Of a DNA stretch of 64,000 nt, positions 36,507 through 47,579 are shown in pieces. Numbering within the stretch: the stretch's first letter is position 1; each line of letters opens with the position of its first letter. This DNA comes from Pseudoscleropodium purum (taxonomy: Eukaryota > Streptophyta > Bryopsida > Hypnales > Brachytheciaceae), in contig OZ017795.1 in assembly GCA_963969395.1 (NCBI GenBank), positions 21,495,063-21,559,062 of the forward strand. The letters are read 5' to 3'. The translations under genes and the position numbers were made by a program. The notes under the pieces are model-generated. The model did no database searches and was not told the origin of the DNA. It was given only the letters and a program-made list of their open reading frames with translations.

Positions 36507-36849
36507 TAGGGTTGACAGGACGGTTGGACGTCCAGGACGTTCGGACGCAGACGCTGTGTCTGCAGCGTCCGCTGACATTCGCGGTCCCGGCGGAAGCAGT
36601 GTCCGCCGGGACCGCCCCGTCCGCTCCGATACCCGTCCACCCTGGTACGGCCGTCTGATCGACATGCGGACTGATGTGGTCCGCATGATCTGGGCGTCCG
36701 CCTCGGGCCGTCCACCCCACCCATCCGCCCTGCCCCGCCCGTCCGCCTTCCAACGGCGGGAGGGACGCTACGTTCGCTGGCGTTCGTAAGAACAGACGTC
36801 CAGATTACGGATGCTATTTTGGGGCGGACGTACTGATTTGTCAACCCTG
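36507..36849. mobile_element. 343-bp hAT-type MITE with 8-bp target duplication CACCATAT
   Basis: The element starts TAGGGTTGAC and ends GTCAACCCTG, with CACCATAT at 36499-36506 and again at 36850-36857. Its terminal 20 bases and its interior (GTCCGC and CGGACG motifs) match the element at 17556, so the two belong to one family. The first base T instead of C is the only mismatch in the 10-bp terminal inverted repeat. Confidence 0.92.
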
Positions 36850-36863
36850 CACCATATGGATAG

Positions 36864-36948
36864 GAAGTTTGAATAACGCAAGGTACCCACCGAACATCAA
36901 TCAAGTTTGATTGGTGTCCAATAGGTATATTGTGGTACTCAAACTTTC
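36864..36948. repeat. Near-palindrome, hairpin family copy 3
   Basis: The left arm begins GAAGTTTGAATAACGCAAGG and the right arm ends GTACTCAAACTTTC around a centre TCAAGTTTGATTGG. Pairing is weaker than in copy 6, consistent with age. It starts seven bases after the right target duplication of the MITE. Confidence 0.7.
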
Positions 36949-37234
36949 TGTCATCTTTAAACAATATCAATTTGTTTTAATATTTCACTCACTTAATTTG
37001 CTTATATATTTGATGCATGCTAAATTAAAATGACCTTCTGTTTGGTTTTAGCTCTAGAGTTCTTGGTGATTGAAATATGCATAGAATTTTATTAAATGAA
37101 GATTTTAAGCTTTATTCTTTAAGAATATATAAGAAATAGACAAATTGAAGGATAGGTATAAGCTTCAAAGTAGGATGAAATTGTGCTTGCGAAGTAAAAT
37201 TCACTATAAATGTGGTGAAGATGAAAAACTAGAC

Positions 37235-37322
37235 CCAAAGTGAAAGTATTGCATGGTTATCCAAAGAGCTTAGTCAGGTCTTAATAGGGTTTGAGGGTCC
37301 CTTTATAGTACTCCCATTTTTT
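37235..37322. repeat. Near-palindrome, hairpin family copy 4
   Basis: The left arm CAAAGTGAAAGTATTGCATGG pairs imperfectly with the right arm ending TATAGTACTCCCATTTTTTG. The centre reads TTAGTCAGGTCTTAATAGG. Confidence 0.65.
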
Positions 37323-37516
37323 GTCATTTTACCCTTATTGTGTAGTCAATTATCAAGTTCTAATAAAGATTTTTATAATTAACTTGGTGTGATATTACCT
37401 TAAATGCCTTCACCTTTTCTAAGCAAAATTTGTGATGATATTTGTTTTCTTAATTTCAAGTACTTCACTACAAGTTTGATGAAAGACACTCATTTTCTAT
37501 GCAAATTTTCATCATT

Positions 37517-37609
37517 GTCCAAAAGTGGAAGTACTATAAGGTTTTTCCATGATCCTAGTTGGGTCCGAATGGGTAGTTGGTGTCACTTGTAGTACTTCCA
37601 TTTTTTGTC
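37517..37609. repeat. Near-palindrome, hairpin family copy 5
   Basis: The left arm has AAAAGTGGAAGTACTATAAGG and the right arm has TTGTAGTACTTCCATTTTTT, with a centre AGTTGGGTCCGAATGGG. Confidence 0.75.
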
Positions 37610-37816
37610 ATTCTATTTTTATATTTTACCAATTATCTTATCTTGATATTGAATTCTGAATATGATATTTTAAATAAAGAACATGAATTCTTTTTTTCAT
37701 CCAAACAAGGATTCTCTTAAGATTTATTAAGATTTAATCTAAAGTAGTTCATGACTTATTTGAACTTGTTTGAACAAGGTAGATGTCATCTACTTTCTAA
37801 CAAAGTCTTCATACTT

Positions 37817-37910
37817 GACCAAAAGTGGGAGTACTATAAGGTACCTCCAAGACCCTATTTGGGTCCGACTAGGGTCTTGGGGATACCTTGTAGTACTCCC
37901 ACTTTTGGTC
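37817..37910. repeat. Near-palindrome, hairpin family copy 6 (best preserved)
   Basis: The arms are 37817-37857 and 37870-37910, 41 bp each. They pair at 38 of 41 positions, and the three differences are all transitions. The loop is 12 bases, TTTGGGTCCGAC. An RNA copy would form a long, nearly perfect stem of the size of a plant microRNA or small-RNA precursor. Confidence 0.92.
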
Positions 37911-38754
37911 CCTTCTTTATTTTATGGTCATTTCAATTTCATTTAGTATGATGAATCATGCAATAAATTATTTCCTATTTCATTTTTTTGACGCTTTCAA
38001 TGATTGAATTAACATTATTATTTTTTGAATATGCAGTTATTCACAATTGAAGAACACCCTTTGTTGACTCCACCCCCCCCCTAATTCAAAGTGCAATTAT
38101 CCTAGGGATAGATGTATGTGGCCGGTCAGAGATGATCATTTGTGCCAAAGCAATTGCCCACATTGGATGTGAGATTGTTCATCATAAACAAGTTGAACTA
38201 GACTTGGTAAATTTAGATGACATTCTTGACACTTGTGACCATGCAGTGGAAGCCTCAAAACAGTAGGGTTAGTAACCCGAGAAAATGCAAGTTGAAGTAG
38301 GTTGTGTGAGCACATGAGAATACTAATAAAAACAATAGGAGGAAGCCCATGTTCTCACTTGAGAGTTCCAACACTGAATACAATTCTAAAAAGCAAACTT
38401 CTATTTCAATTTCCAGTCCAATGTTAGAAGACACTTGTGATTGTGCCTGTAGTGCTAATGTGAATAGGCATGAGTTGGTATTTATTCATTTGAGCTTAGG
38501 TTCAGATGAAAGTATTAACATTGATTCTATATAAATGAAATCTTCCTATTCATAAAGCTTTTTGAAATCATACCTTGTCTATTATATGTATTAGTTAAAC
38601 TTTTTCAATTCATTGTGGTATTTAAAAAAATTGCATTCATATTTTAGAAAATTATTCGTGTAGTAAGGCTTACAGCCTAAATGTAGTTGAAAAAATGAAT
38701 AAAAGTTGTATTTATCATAAATTGAATACCACTCTTTTCTTTGTAGATGGAGGA

Positions 38755-39425
38755 GCTGTCATTAGCTTTAACTTAAGAAGAACATCATGGGATTAAAGGA
38801 TAGACAAATGATGCAATCCACCTAGAGATTGGCATGGATGAAGACAAAAATCTTCAATATACGGTTGGCTTTGATGAAGAAGAAGGCAAGGAATTGTTGG
38901 AGGATGAATTCTAGTGTTTGCAATGATTTGACTTTGTGGCCATTATAAAGACTTTGAAGATGAGGCTAGAAAAATATTCTTGTTTGCACATCCCTTTACG
39001 TAGACTTGTCCCAATGAGTATGATGAGGCCGACACTTTCATCTAATCTTAAAAAACTTGAGCAGGAGTTCGTTTTTGGATATTGAGAAGGTGTTGCTGTA
39101 TTCTAATGTTCTATGTGTCAACAACAAATGAGGTTGGGGAGAGTTTGGACTTCTTGGTTGAAGAGATGAACAGCTGGGGATCACTATGGAAGAAAGAAAA
39201 TAATGATTTCATTCAATATGTGGAATCAATTCCAGAGTTGAAGTTCATGACGAACTTGAAGTTTTTTGTGTGTGATGGGAACCACCGACGTTTATCATGG
39301 ATGAATCACATCAACAATGTATGTCTAGCTGACCCTCTTTGTCACTTTGCAATTGACTGCATTGTTCTAGATACAAAAGGGAGAATTGAGTTGGTCATGC
39401 AAGTGATACATGATATTAATAAGTA
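38755..39425 (+). pseudogene. ParB/Srx-like exon block of the decayed gene
   Basis: The frame passes through LHIPLRRLVPMSMMRP and LKKLEQEF, then after a frame change through FVCDGNHRRLSWMNHI and ends before a GTAAAA donor at about 39426. ParB-type domains place a short strand with I-P-x-x-x-L/I-x-P first and a Gly/Asp-x-His-Arg motif at the core, and DGNHR fits the latter. Several in-frame stops (TAA, TAG, TGA) are present. ParB-like domains bind nucleotide or DNA, and in phages they are often fused to DNA methylases. Confidence 0.55.
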
Positions 39426-40802
39426 AAAAAATCTATTATTTCATAAAAAACTATTTTGGTATATATGTTTTTTGAACATAATGTGATTCCTATATTGGTA
39501 TATGTACATTGATTTTATTTTTTATTTTAAGATCCATAGAAGATTCTCACGTGAAGACCAATTTGGTGCACACGCTTTACTAGGTGCAAAAATACAGGCT
39601 TTTTTCCTTAGAGAGGTTTCTTGCAATGTCAAGACCTTTTAAGAGAAAAAGATGTGTTGTCCAGACTTCTGTGAAAAAATTGTGGTATTCAATGCCTTGT
39701 GAAGTCTTCACAGCATTTGTTTTCTAGGTAAGAAGTTAGCATATTTAATTTATGACCTTATTTTTTGTTGAGTTTTGAAGTTCTAAGATTATTAATGTGC
39801 TTGATTATTTTAATACAATTCAATTTTGACATGTTTGGTTTTTTTAGCAAGAGATTGCACAAGAAGTAGATCTATATTTAAAGAAGTACAACAAAGTGGC
39901 ATCCTTTGAGGAGAAGTATAACTCTAGGATTGTTGATGCTATGAGGGCAGGTGCAAAAGACATGACCCGGAAATTGTATGTGAAAATGCAGAAGCTTTTG
40001 GCCGTGGCAAACCTTGCATTTGGACCCAAATTTTTGGAAGAGGTGAGATTTTGTTGTAGATGAATAATTTATTGTGTCATTGTTCTTCATCATCTTTTTT
40101 TAATAGTCTAAATTTCTTTATCTTATATTGCAGATTGAGAAACATTACACTTCAAACGATTTGCTAGAGATGACTTTAGAGAAATTGCAATGGTTGCAAC
40201 ATGCAACACCTCCGTTGCTCAGAAGATCAAATTGATGAAGTGGTGGAACCTTTCAAACAACTCAAAAAAAGCTAGGCAGTTCTTTTCGAAGCCAGTTTTT
40301 AAAGATAAACTAGGGGCATTTCTCAACAAATTTGTTTGGTGGTCAAGGTAAGTACTTTTGTTTATTGTATTTGAAAAATTTTCATAAATAGTGTTTGTTT
40401 TTAACTCAGTAAGCCAGTAATGATTTTCAATTCACTTCTTATAATTTTTACAAACATAAAGAAAATACTTGGATTTATCATACAGATTGAGGATTTTGTT
40501 CTAAAACACTTTGAGAATGATGTGAAAAAGGACAATTTGAAAATCAACTACAATGTCCCAATTCAGCTAGAATATCTTCAGGAGTACATTGATGGTTGGA
40601 GAATAAAACTCTGGGATTAAGCATTTGGACCTGCTTTCAAGGGATCAAATACCTTTAAAAAATTACTCTTTTTTCAATTACAATAGATCAAATCAAGTTG
40701 TTAAACGAGTTCTTTTTTGGTATTAATTTTAAGTTATATTATGTGCATAATGGTTTTTTCAATTGATGAATAAAAAATTTGTAATGTTGTTCTTTGAAAT
40801 AC

Positions 40803-40890
40803 CGAAAGTGAGAGTACTAGTAGAACCTCCCCAAACCTAAGTCAGTTCCGACTAAGGTTTAGGGGGATCCCTTTGGTACTTAAACTTTTG
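40803..40890. repeat. Near-palindrome, hairpin family copy 7, inside an intron of the ParB-like pseudogene
   Basis: The left arm starts GAAAGTGAGAGTACTAGTAG and runs to CCTAAGTC. The right arm starts GACTAAGGTTTAGGGGGATC and ends TACTTAAACTTTTG. The loop is AGTTCC. It lies between exon-like blocks 40488-40618 and 41087-41632. Confidence 0.8.
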
Positions 40891-41929
40891 AACTTCTTAG
40901 AAATAGAGAGCTTGATTTGTGTTGTATTCTAATGAGTATATTATTTTCCTGCTTGCACTTACATATTGCATTTCAAAGATTCTTATCTACACATGTTTAT
41001 TAGGTTGTAGACATTGTCATTATTTATTGTGTTCTTGGGCTGAAATTTTGAATTTGCATTTCATAATTATTTCCGTGGATTGGTCCAGTTACTACAAGCT
41101 TGAGCTTCTTGCAAAGAATGCTATAGCACGAGGGGATCTTCCTCCATTTTTGTTGACATGGGTGGACCATAGCTTGGCAGAATACATATATACCACTAGC
41201 TAGCTCCGGACATTCACAACAGCTCATCTTGCTAGAGGAGGGTGGTATCTTGATTGTCTAATGACATTCACTCATCCTTTTGAGAGTGTTTATTATAAGT
41301 CTTTCAATGGAATTGGTGTTATAGATTTGGAGGTTTCCAAATTTGATGAGATGATTGAAGCAAGAAAAAAGAAGGCTATTGCAAGGAGGATGCGGGCTGA
41401 CAAAAAAAAAAAAAAAAAACAAGAGATTCGAGCAAAAAAAGAAAAGAGAGAAGCTGAGCACTTGCAAAAGCTGGTGGAGAAAGAGGAGGCAAAGGCCAAA
41501 GGCCAAAAACAAATCGAAGGAAGTGGCCAAGTTCCAGCATCTTCTACGATGGATCAAAGCTCTGAGATGCAAAGTGGACCTCGTAGTAGAATGAGAGGAA
41601 GGCCATATTGCAGGAGTTCACAGAAGACATGATAACTCAAGGTATACAAGTCATAATCCTTGATGATGATGACGTCACCTCAGAAGAGTTAATTCTTAAT
41701 ATATTGATCATAGACGTTCAAGATGACGTGCAGAAAAAAGCGCCAGACAACTACATTGAAATAATGAACTTCTTGAAGAAGGTAAATTTTTCTTATTTGA
41801 ATGTTTTGAATACATAGTATAATTGTATGATTTTATCATATCAAATTATAGAATGATGTGAAAATTTAATGTAGTAGTTATTGATTGACAAAAAATTATC
41901 TTGTTCCTTTCCAAATGGTGCCAGAGAAG

Positions 41930-42950
41930 GCTCAAACATATGACAATAAAGTTAACCATCATTTGGGAGTAGACCTCATCCTATTTGATTGCTAGGAGAA
42001 TTTGCTAGTTCTGGAGGTCTCCTTTCCAATGCATGTGGTGCTTAGATGGAACTTTGACCTAGAGTATGAGGCCCTCAACAATGTATTTTTCTTTGCAAAA
42101 ATGCATTTGGAGGACAATGGATGCATGATTATATTCCATTCATGGTGTGCTAAATCAAAGGGTGTCATTATGGGCTTGTGTGAGGCTTATCCTAAATTGG
42201 TTGTGAAGGCCGAGTGGTTGGGCAACAATCAAATGCACTTAACATCTACAGTAGACAAAAGCACAACAATATGAGTATTTGGCTTTTTAATTTATATTTG
42301 AAATCATTTTTCAATGCAGATTTTGTAATTTTTTTTAATAAGTATTATTTTCTATTGCATGCACACTATGAAGTTTGGAATCACCATCTTGGTGAAGGAT
42401 CTTGGTGACAATGGGAAGTCAAATTTCTCTTACAATTTCATGGAGGCACACAAAAAGGCAAAAGTTGACCTTCGACAAGATGACATGTATCTAAACTATA
42501 CTACGAAGGACACCATGTTTGTAAACGAGGCAACGTCAATTCCATGGAGGGGGGCTCAGAAAAAGGATGCAAGTTTTCTATAGTTCTTCATTGAAGGAAC
42601 AACAAAAAAATGAGATTTAGTTTTGGACTGCACAATATCTATGGGTTAGTTATTTCTATTGGATTGTGCTTTCAATTGTTATTTAATGTAATGAATTCTT
42701 AAATTGATAAATTCCATATTTCAATATGACAGGTTTAAGCATTACAACATGTCGCAGCATTGGTCACCACATTGTTGCACTAGAAAAGTAGAAGGACCTT
42801 TTTGACGCTGTACTTCTACCCATAAGGAAGCCTATTGTGGCCACGATGACAGCTGAAGTCTTACAACCGCCTCCTCAAGTGATGGCTTTACAAGATCCGG
42901 ATGTCATGAATGTGATGCCTCGGAAGTTTGTTCGGAAGGATAGACCTAGT
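41930..42950 (+). pseudogene. Amino-methyltransferase-like exon blocks of the decayed gene
   Basis: The first block reads VDLILFDC followed by a TAG, then DGCMIIFHSWC. The second (from about 42360) reads SIPWRGAQKKDASFL and FFIEGTTKK, then DLVLDCTISMG at a plausible donor (42640). The third (from 42731) continues TTCRSIGHHIVALEK and FDAVLLPIRKP. DLVLDCxxxxG followed about 20 residues later by HIVALE is the SAM-binding motif I plus acidic loop seen in DNA adenine-N6/cytosine-N4 methylases. The catalytic D/N/S-P-P-Y/W motif cannot be read in this copy, which has DC followed by a stop. Confidence 0.6.
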
Positions 42951-43280
42951 AAGTTTCCACAATTTTGACTTTCTTTTCTATATAAAATTCTTTAGGTTCT
43001 ACCCGCTTGACATGGTTTCACTTGCATTTGCAAGCGTGAGGGAATGACATGTGGACTTGTATCAAAGAAGAAACAAAATCTTTTCTTGAGTCTAGAAAAG
43101 TCTTTTAATCTTTTGGTGTATGCCGAGCAAATGGCATTGGCATTTACAAAGTTTGGTACCCTTAAACTAAAACCTATGAAACCTACATATGCGTTCAATG
43201 TTTTAAATTTTATAGATGATTTAGCATCTGAGGGTAGAGAAACTTCTGATTCTTCGAGCACCGCAGATTCTACAACTTAG

Positions 43281-46200
43281 TCTATAACGACTTAGTCTTA
43301 TGAAATATATATATCTTTTGAGCAAAACTATTATGTGTTGATTTATATTATGATTGGATTTGTGTATTTTATATCTATAATTCGAATGTCGGTTTTTTTC
43401 CTTTTCACTTTTGCATTTCATAATTTCTAGAGAATTTGTTTATAATTGTTTTTTAAAGCCCAAGGCTTTTTCTCCATCCAAAATCACTACTAAATGCCAT
43501 TTCTATAACTGTTTACCTTTAAAAAATTTAATTTCCTTTAGACATGTTTAATTGTAGATCTTGTAATAAATTAGTATAATAATTTGTGATAGAAATTGGT
43601 GTAACTTTGACTACATTCATTGCAAGATATTTGATTTAAAAAAAATTTATAATTAAATTAATTTAAGTGACTTAAATCTTTTTGAAATGAACTAATATTT
43701 TGTAAAAAAAGAAATTTACATTCACCCATGGTCCTAGGTACTTCATCCATTTTTTTGAATAAAAAATTCCCGCTCATAAGCTCACAAGTTCACACTCAAG
43801 GACTCGCATGCTAGAAACCTTGACCCTAATATTGTCAACCTAGCATCCTATACTATTGAACTAGCACCCATCTAGTCAACCCTACATGTACCACATGGCA
43901 GATCGAAAGTAGTCGGGACCCTCATGTGCCCACCAATCCAAACAACCAACAGTCTCTCTATCGGATTCCCAATCCCCTTGGCGGTTCTTGTTACTCAATA
44001 CCCTGAGCGATTTCCGATATCCTCTATCAGTATACTAGGGTCATGTTTGATGCTTTGGTCAATTTAGTCCCTTGTGGGCTGGTTGACTGGGTTATTATGT
44101 TAAACAATTTTTGATTAATCAAACATTAAGGATTAAACTGAATTGATTTTCCAAAAGAATATACAAACATAAAATTAATGGATGTGATATAATAAAGTTC
44201 AAGCTAAACTAAAATGGTTTAAATGAGATTTTTAAACCATTCCCCAAATTAGAATCATAACATAGAAAAATAAATCATTGAGCTCAAGATATGACCAAAT
44301 AACAAATGATTCTGAAGAGGATCTTATCCAAAATCTACAAATCTCGTTCTTTCATGAACCGGCTTTCTCCAAATATTTCCTTGTAAGCGATGGGAGTGAA
44401 AATGTTAAGTTGTCCGCTTAAATGACTGATTTTTTAAGTTGTGGAGTCAAAGCTTTGCAATGTGGGGACAACCCCAAGCATTAACGAACAAGATTCCACC
44501 CTTAATTTAGAGAATTTTGGAAAGAAATCAATTTTTGATTGGGTAGAACTTTTGCATATGGAAGCAATCCAAGGAAATCTTATTTAAATCTTAGAGGAGG
44601 TATACAAGACAACATTTAAACCGAACTTTAGGATTCAAGTTAGACCAATTTTGGTATTCAAATTCAAAATCTAAAGGAGGTATGTAGGACAACGATTAAA
44701 CTAAACTTTCGACTTAAATTCTTAAGCACAAGTTTCAAGTTCTTAGTTTTTAAAGGAGGTATGCATGACAACGTTTAAACTAAACTTTAAAAACTAAATC
44801 AAACCATCCTTGTTGTACAACATGAGTTGGTTAAGTATTTGATTTTAAAACCTTTTGGCAAGATCTAGTCCTACTGCCTTAAGAGTTTTAAACCAAGTAC
44901 CTGTTCAATGACAAAAGATATGAGTTTGGGAATCCAACTTCCAACACTCTAAAAGAAAACAATGATCAAGAATTTGAGAGTTTCGTGAACTTATCAACAA
45001 AGTTGGAACAATTTTAAAGGAACCCAAAGTCCTTAAGACTCTTTACTAATACAAAGTAAGAATGGAAGTAGAGATTTAGTCCCCCCAATAGTGATGGTGT
45101 ACCAAGAGAGAATTGTATTTAATAGAGTGTCGATATACCAAGTAGATTTATCCGACAATATTGTCGATACAAGAATGTGCCAGAGCCTTGGTAGTAAGAA
45201 AATGAGAATAGTGAGAAATAATGGATTTTAAGAAAATGAGTTTAGAATAGGTTGTGAGAAACAAGGAGGGAAGGCCCTTATATACTCATGGAAAAGGGCC
45301 CACCTCCTCGTTTACTACGAGATATTTTGTTTTTTCCTATCTAAATAACTTCCTAACTAACCTAAACTACTCTAAGATATGTGTCCAATAGACCTTTCTT
45401 TAGTCAACGGAAAGGTTCTAAAACAAGTTCTTGAAAAGCCTCAATTAGCCTTAGGAATAATGCCTAAACCAAGTTTGTTGACTTTTGAAAGATTTTGGGA
45501 ATCAAATCCTAATTAACTCTAGATATTTTATATTTAATCTAAAGTCAACTCCTAAATAACCCTAAAAAAGTCAAAATTGACTTTTTAAGATAAGATTTGA
45601 AGATCTAATCAAATTAAACCTTGTTTCTTCCCCAAGCCATCTAAGAATTTACCTTTACTTACCACAATTTATGCTAAAAAAGTCAAATTATGAGTTGACC
45701 CTCGTTATCTTTTAAGAAACAACTCCAAATACAAAATGAATTGTACCATCATGTCCAAAAAAACCAAATTAGTTGAAGGAACCCCCTTCCCCCTTTTCCT
45801 AAGCCATTCTTTAGTGGAAAAAACACTCACAATAATTTCAAAGGAAGGTAAAAACTCTAACTTCTGGAATTCATGGTTTTTGAAGAATTTGAATGGTCAA
45901 GGTTGTTCAAAAGATTCAAAAAAGTAAGAAAGGACCCCTTGCTTGTACAAATCAAACACCGTTAGCTCTTGGTTTGCTAGTCAACCCACCGCCATGTTGT
46001 AAATTCTTGGAAAATTCAATGTCATTGCCAATTTTGGTACTTTTGCCTATTAGAAAGTTTTCAAACTTGACAAGGCACTTATTTAACACACAAAATACTA
46101 ATCTAATTTTTAGTGGGATTTTACCACACTCCAAGTAATTTCTATGAATTTACTAGTAGCTTCAAATGCGGTTGATTTTCCATGGAGTCATTATGACAAC

Positions 46201-47400
46201 TTATAAAATCCTAAAACTTTTTAAGAAACCTTTAAAAAATCCCCAAAACCTTAGGGTAAAAACAAACTTCCAAATGCATTGTTCATGGAGATGCTAAAAT
46301 TAGCAATTTCGTAATAATTTCCACCTAAGGGGGAAATTATTCTAGTACCAGGTTTGTTATAGATGACTAGCTCTTCTATTGACTTCCTAGCATGCTTTTA
46401 TCCTAAAAGCACCTCTCTGTAAGCTCCAATCTTCCTTTCCTTTGTCTACTTTTGATTTTGGTTGATATTTGGCAATTTCTTACAAAATCGACATAAAGAA
46501 TTCAAATTCTCTACGAATTGGATTCTATAGACTATTAGACTCTTTAAACCTAAAAATAGACTATTATGCTTAGCCAAATTGTCACATGTACTTTAGTGGT
46601 CATAGACAAGACACTAGGTTTGCCTAACTCTCATATCCTCACTTTTTATTCAAACATGCTATTTTAGCCTTAAAACCTCTCAACTAATACTTAAAAATGT
46701 AGAAACATGTTGAAAAATATATTTTTTACTTTTAAGCCGATTCTTAACTTCATTGGCAAGGACTACTACTAATTTCACTCAAATTTTATAGTTTGTACAT
46801 ATTTGCATAAATATTTGCTAAATGCTGCAAAACATATACAAAAAATAAATGCAGAGTTTCAAGTGCCAACTTGAGGGATCACACAAGGCTGCTCTAAATG
46901 AATCTAGGTAGCGCGTTCAAGTTCGAGTTTATCCCTATGAAAATTCAAAAGAGAAGAAAAAGACTATCAACCCTCCTAAAAAAGAAGCGCTTATAACTAC
47001 GCAAGCAATTATGGGAATGTCTTCAATAATTTGTTGTAGCTAGAATTGTTTATAAGCATTTCTACATAATCAAATTCAAGCCATTCAATCCCTAATCCAC
47101 GTAGACGGTAGAGTATTTTAACGTGTCAGGTCTACTTGACGTGCACAAGCAAATCCACCATGATTCCGATGGAAGAGAGATAATCACCTTAATAAATTGT
47201 GATATTTGTCCCACTACCTAGTGGACCATCCATAGAGTCTCAAGAGCTACCTTCTATAATTACAAAGAGATGGCTAAAGACAATAAGCAACCAGAGGAGC
47301 ATAGTAATTTAGGCTTGAAGAAATCCCAAACACACACACTACAAGTGATAGCCACCCTCTGAATTCTATTAGAAAACTCTACTGATCCCATGTTGCACAA
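43281..47400. other. AT-rich spacer, no gene seen
   Basis: No protein similarity was found apart from possible far 5' remnants of the DUF7869-like gene after about 46.9 kb. A three-copy repeat lies at 44594-44800. The remainder contains only short random frames. Confidence 0.45.
44594..44800. repeat. Three-copy ~80-bp repeat
   Basis: The phrase AGGAGGTATACAAGACAACA followed by TTTAAACCGAACTTTA recurs with small changes; the copies are offset by about 80 and 79 bp. The intervening sequence is also related. The purpose is unknown. Confidence 0.7.
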
Positions 47401-47579
47401 GTCAAAGATACTTCAATTAAGGGAGAAAGTTTTGTCTAAAGTCCTACCATCTGCATTTTGGTGAAGGGATAAGTTGTTTGAGATCAACAATACCAAATTG
47501 ACCTTTTACTTGCAATGTATTTTTGCGAGCAAATTGAATAGGATCCGACATAATTCATTTCCAGTCTTTCAGAATACAC

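Larger units (their letters stand above)
34399..43280 (+). pseudogene. Decayed multi-exon gene: ParB-like segment plus amino-methyltransferase-like segment
   Basis: Exon-like blocks in order are 34399-34671 (12-residue repeats), ~34945-35054, ~38090-38270 (IILGIDVCGRSE), 38755-39425 (ParB-like), ~39530-39720, 39849-40041, ~40135-40348, 40488-40618, 41087-41632 (lysine-rich coiled coil), 41608-41780, 41930-42274, 42345-42650, 42731-42950 and 43036-43280. The ParB-like part has IPLRRLVPMSMMRP and then VCDGNHRRLSWMNHI. The methyltransferase-like part has LILFDC, then SIPWRGAQKKDASFL, DLVLDCTISMG and, across an intron, IGHHIVALEK. With the DLVLDC block after the FDC block, the order fits the permuted (beta-class) DNA amino-methyltransferases. 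Stops (after ALT, KG, EF, LEK and elsewhere) and a frameshift near 40220 show decay. Whether the first blocks at 34.4-35.1 kb belong is uncertain. Confidence 0.6.

Noticed and set aside
35417..37910. CRISPR-like array from the regularly recurring palindromes
   Set aside because: Spacing is irregular, repeats are diverged, there are no unique equal-length spacers and the genome is eukaryotic.
41258..41572. Membrane-protein-like minus-strand frame (Phe/Leu/Ser runs)
   Set aside because: It is antisense to the lysine-rich coiled coil of the ParB-methylase-like pseudogene, which fits its exon series.
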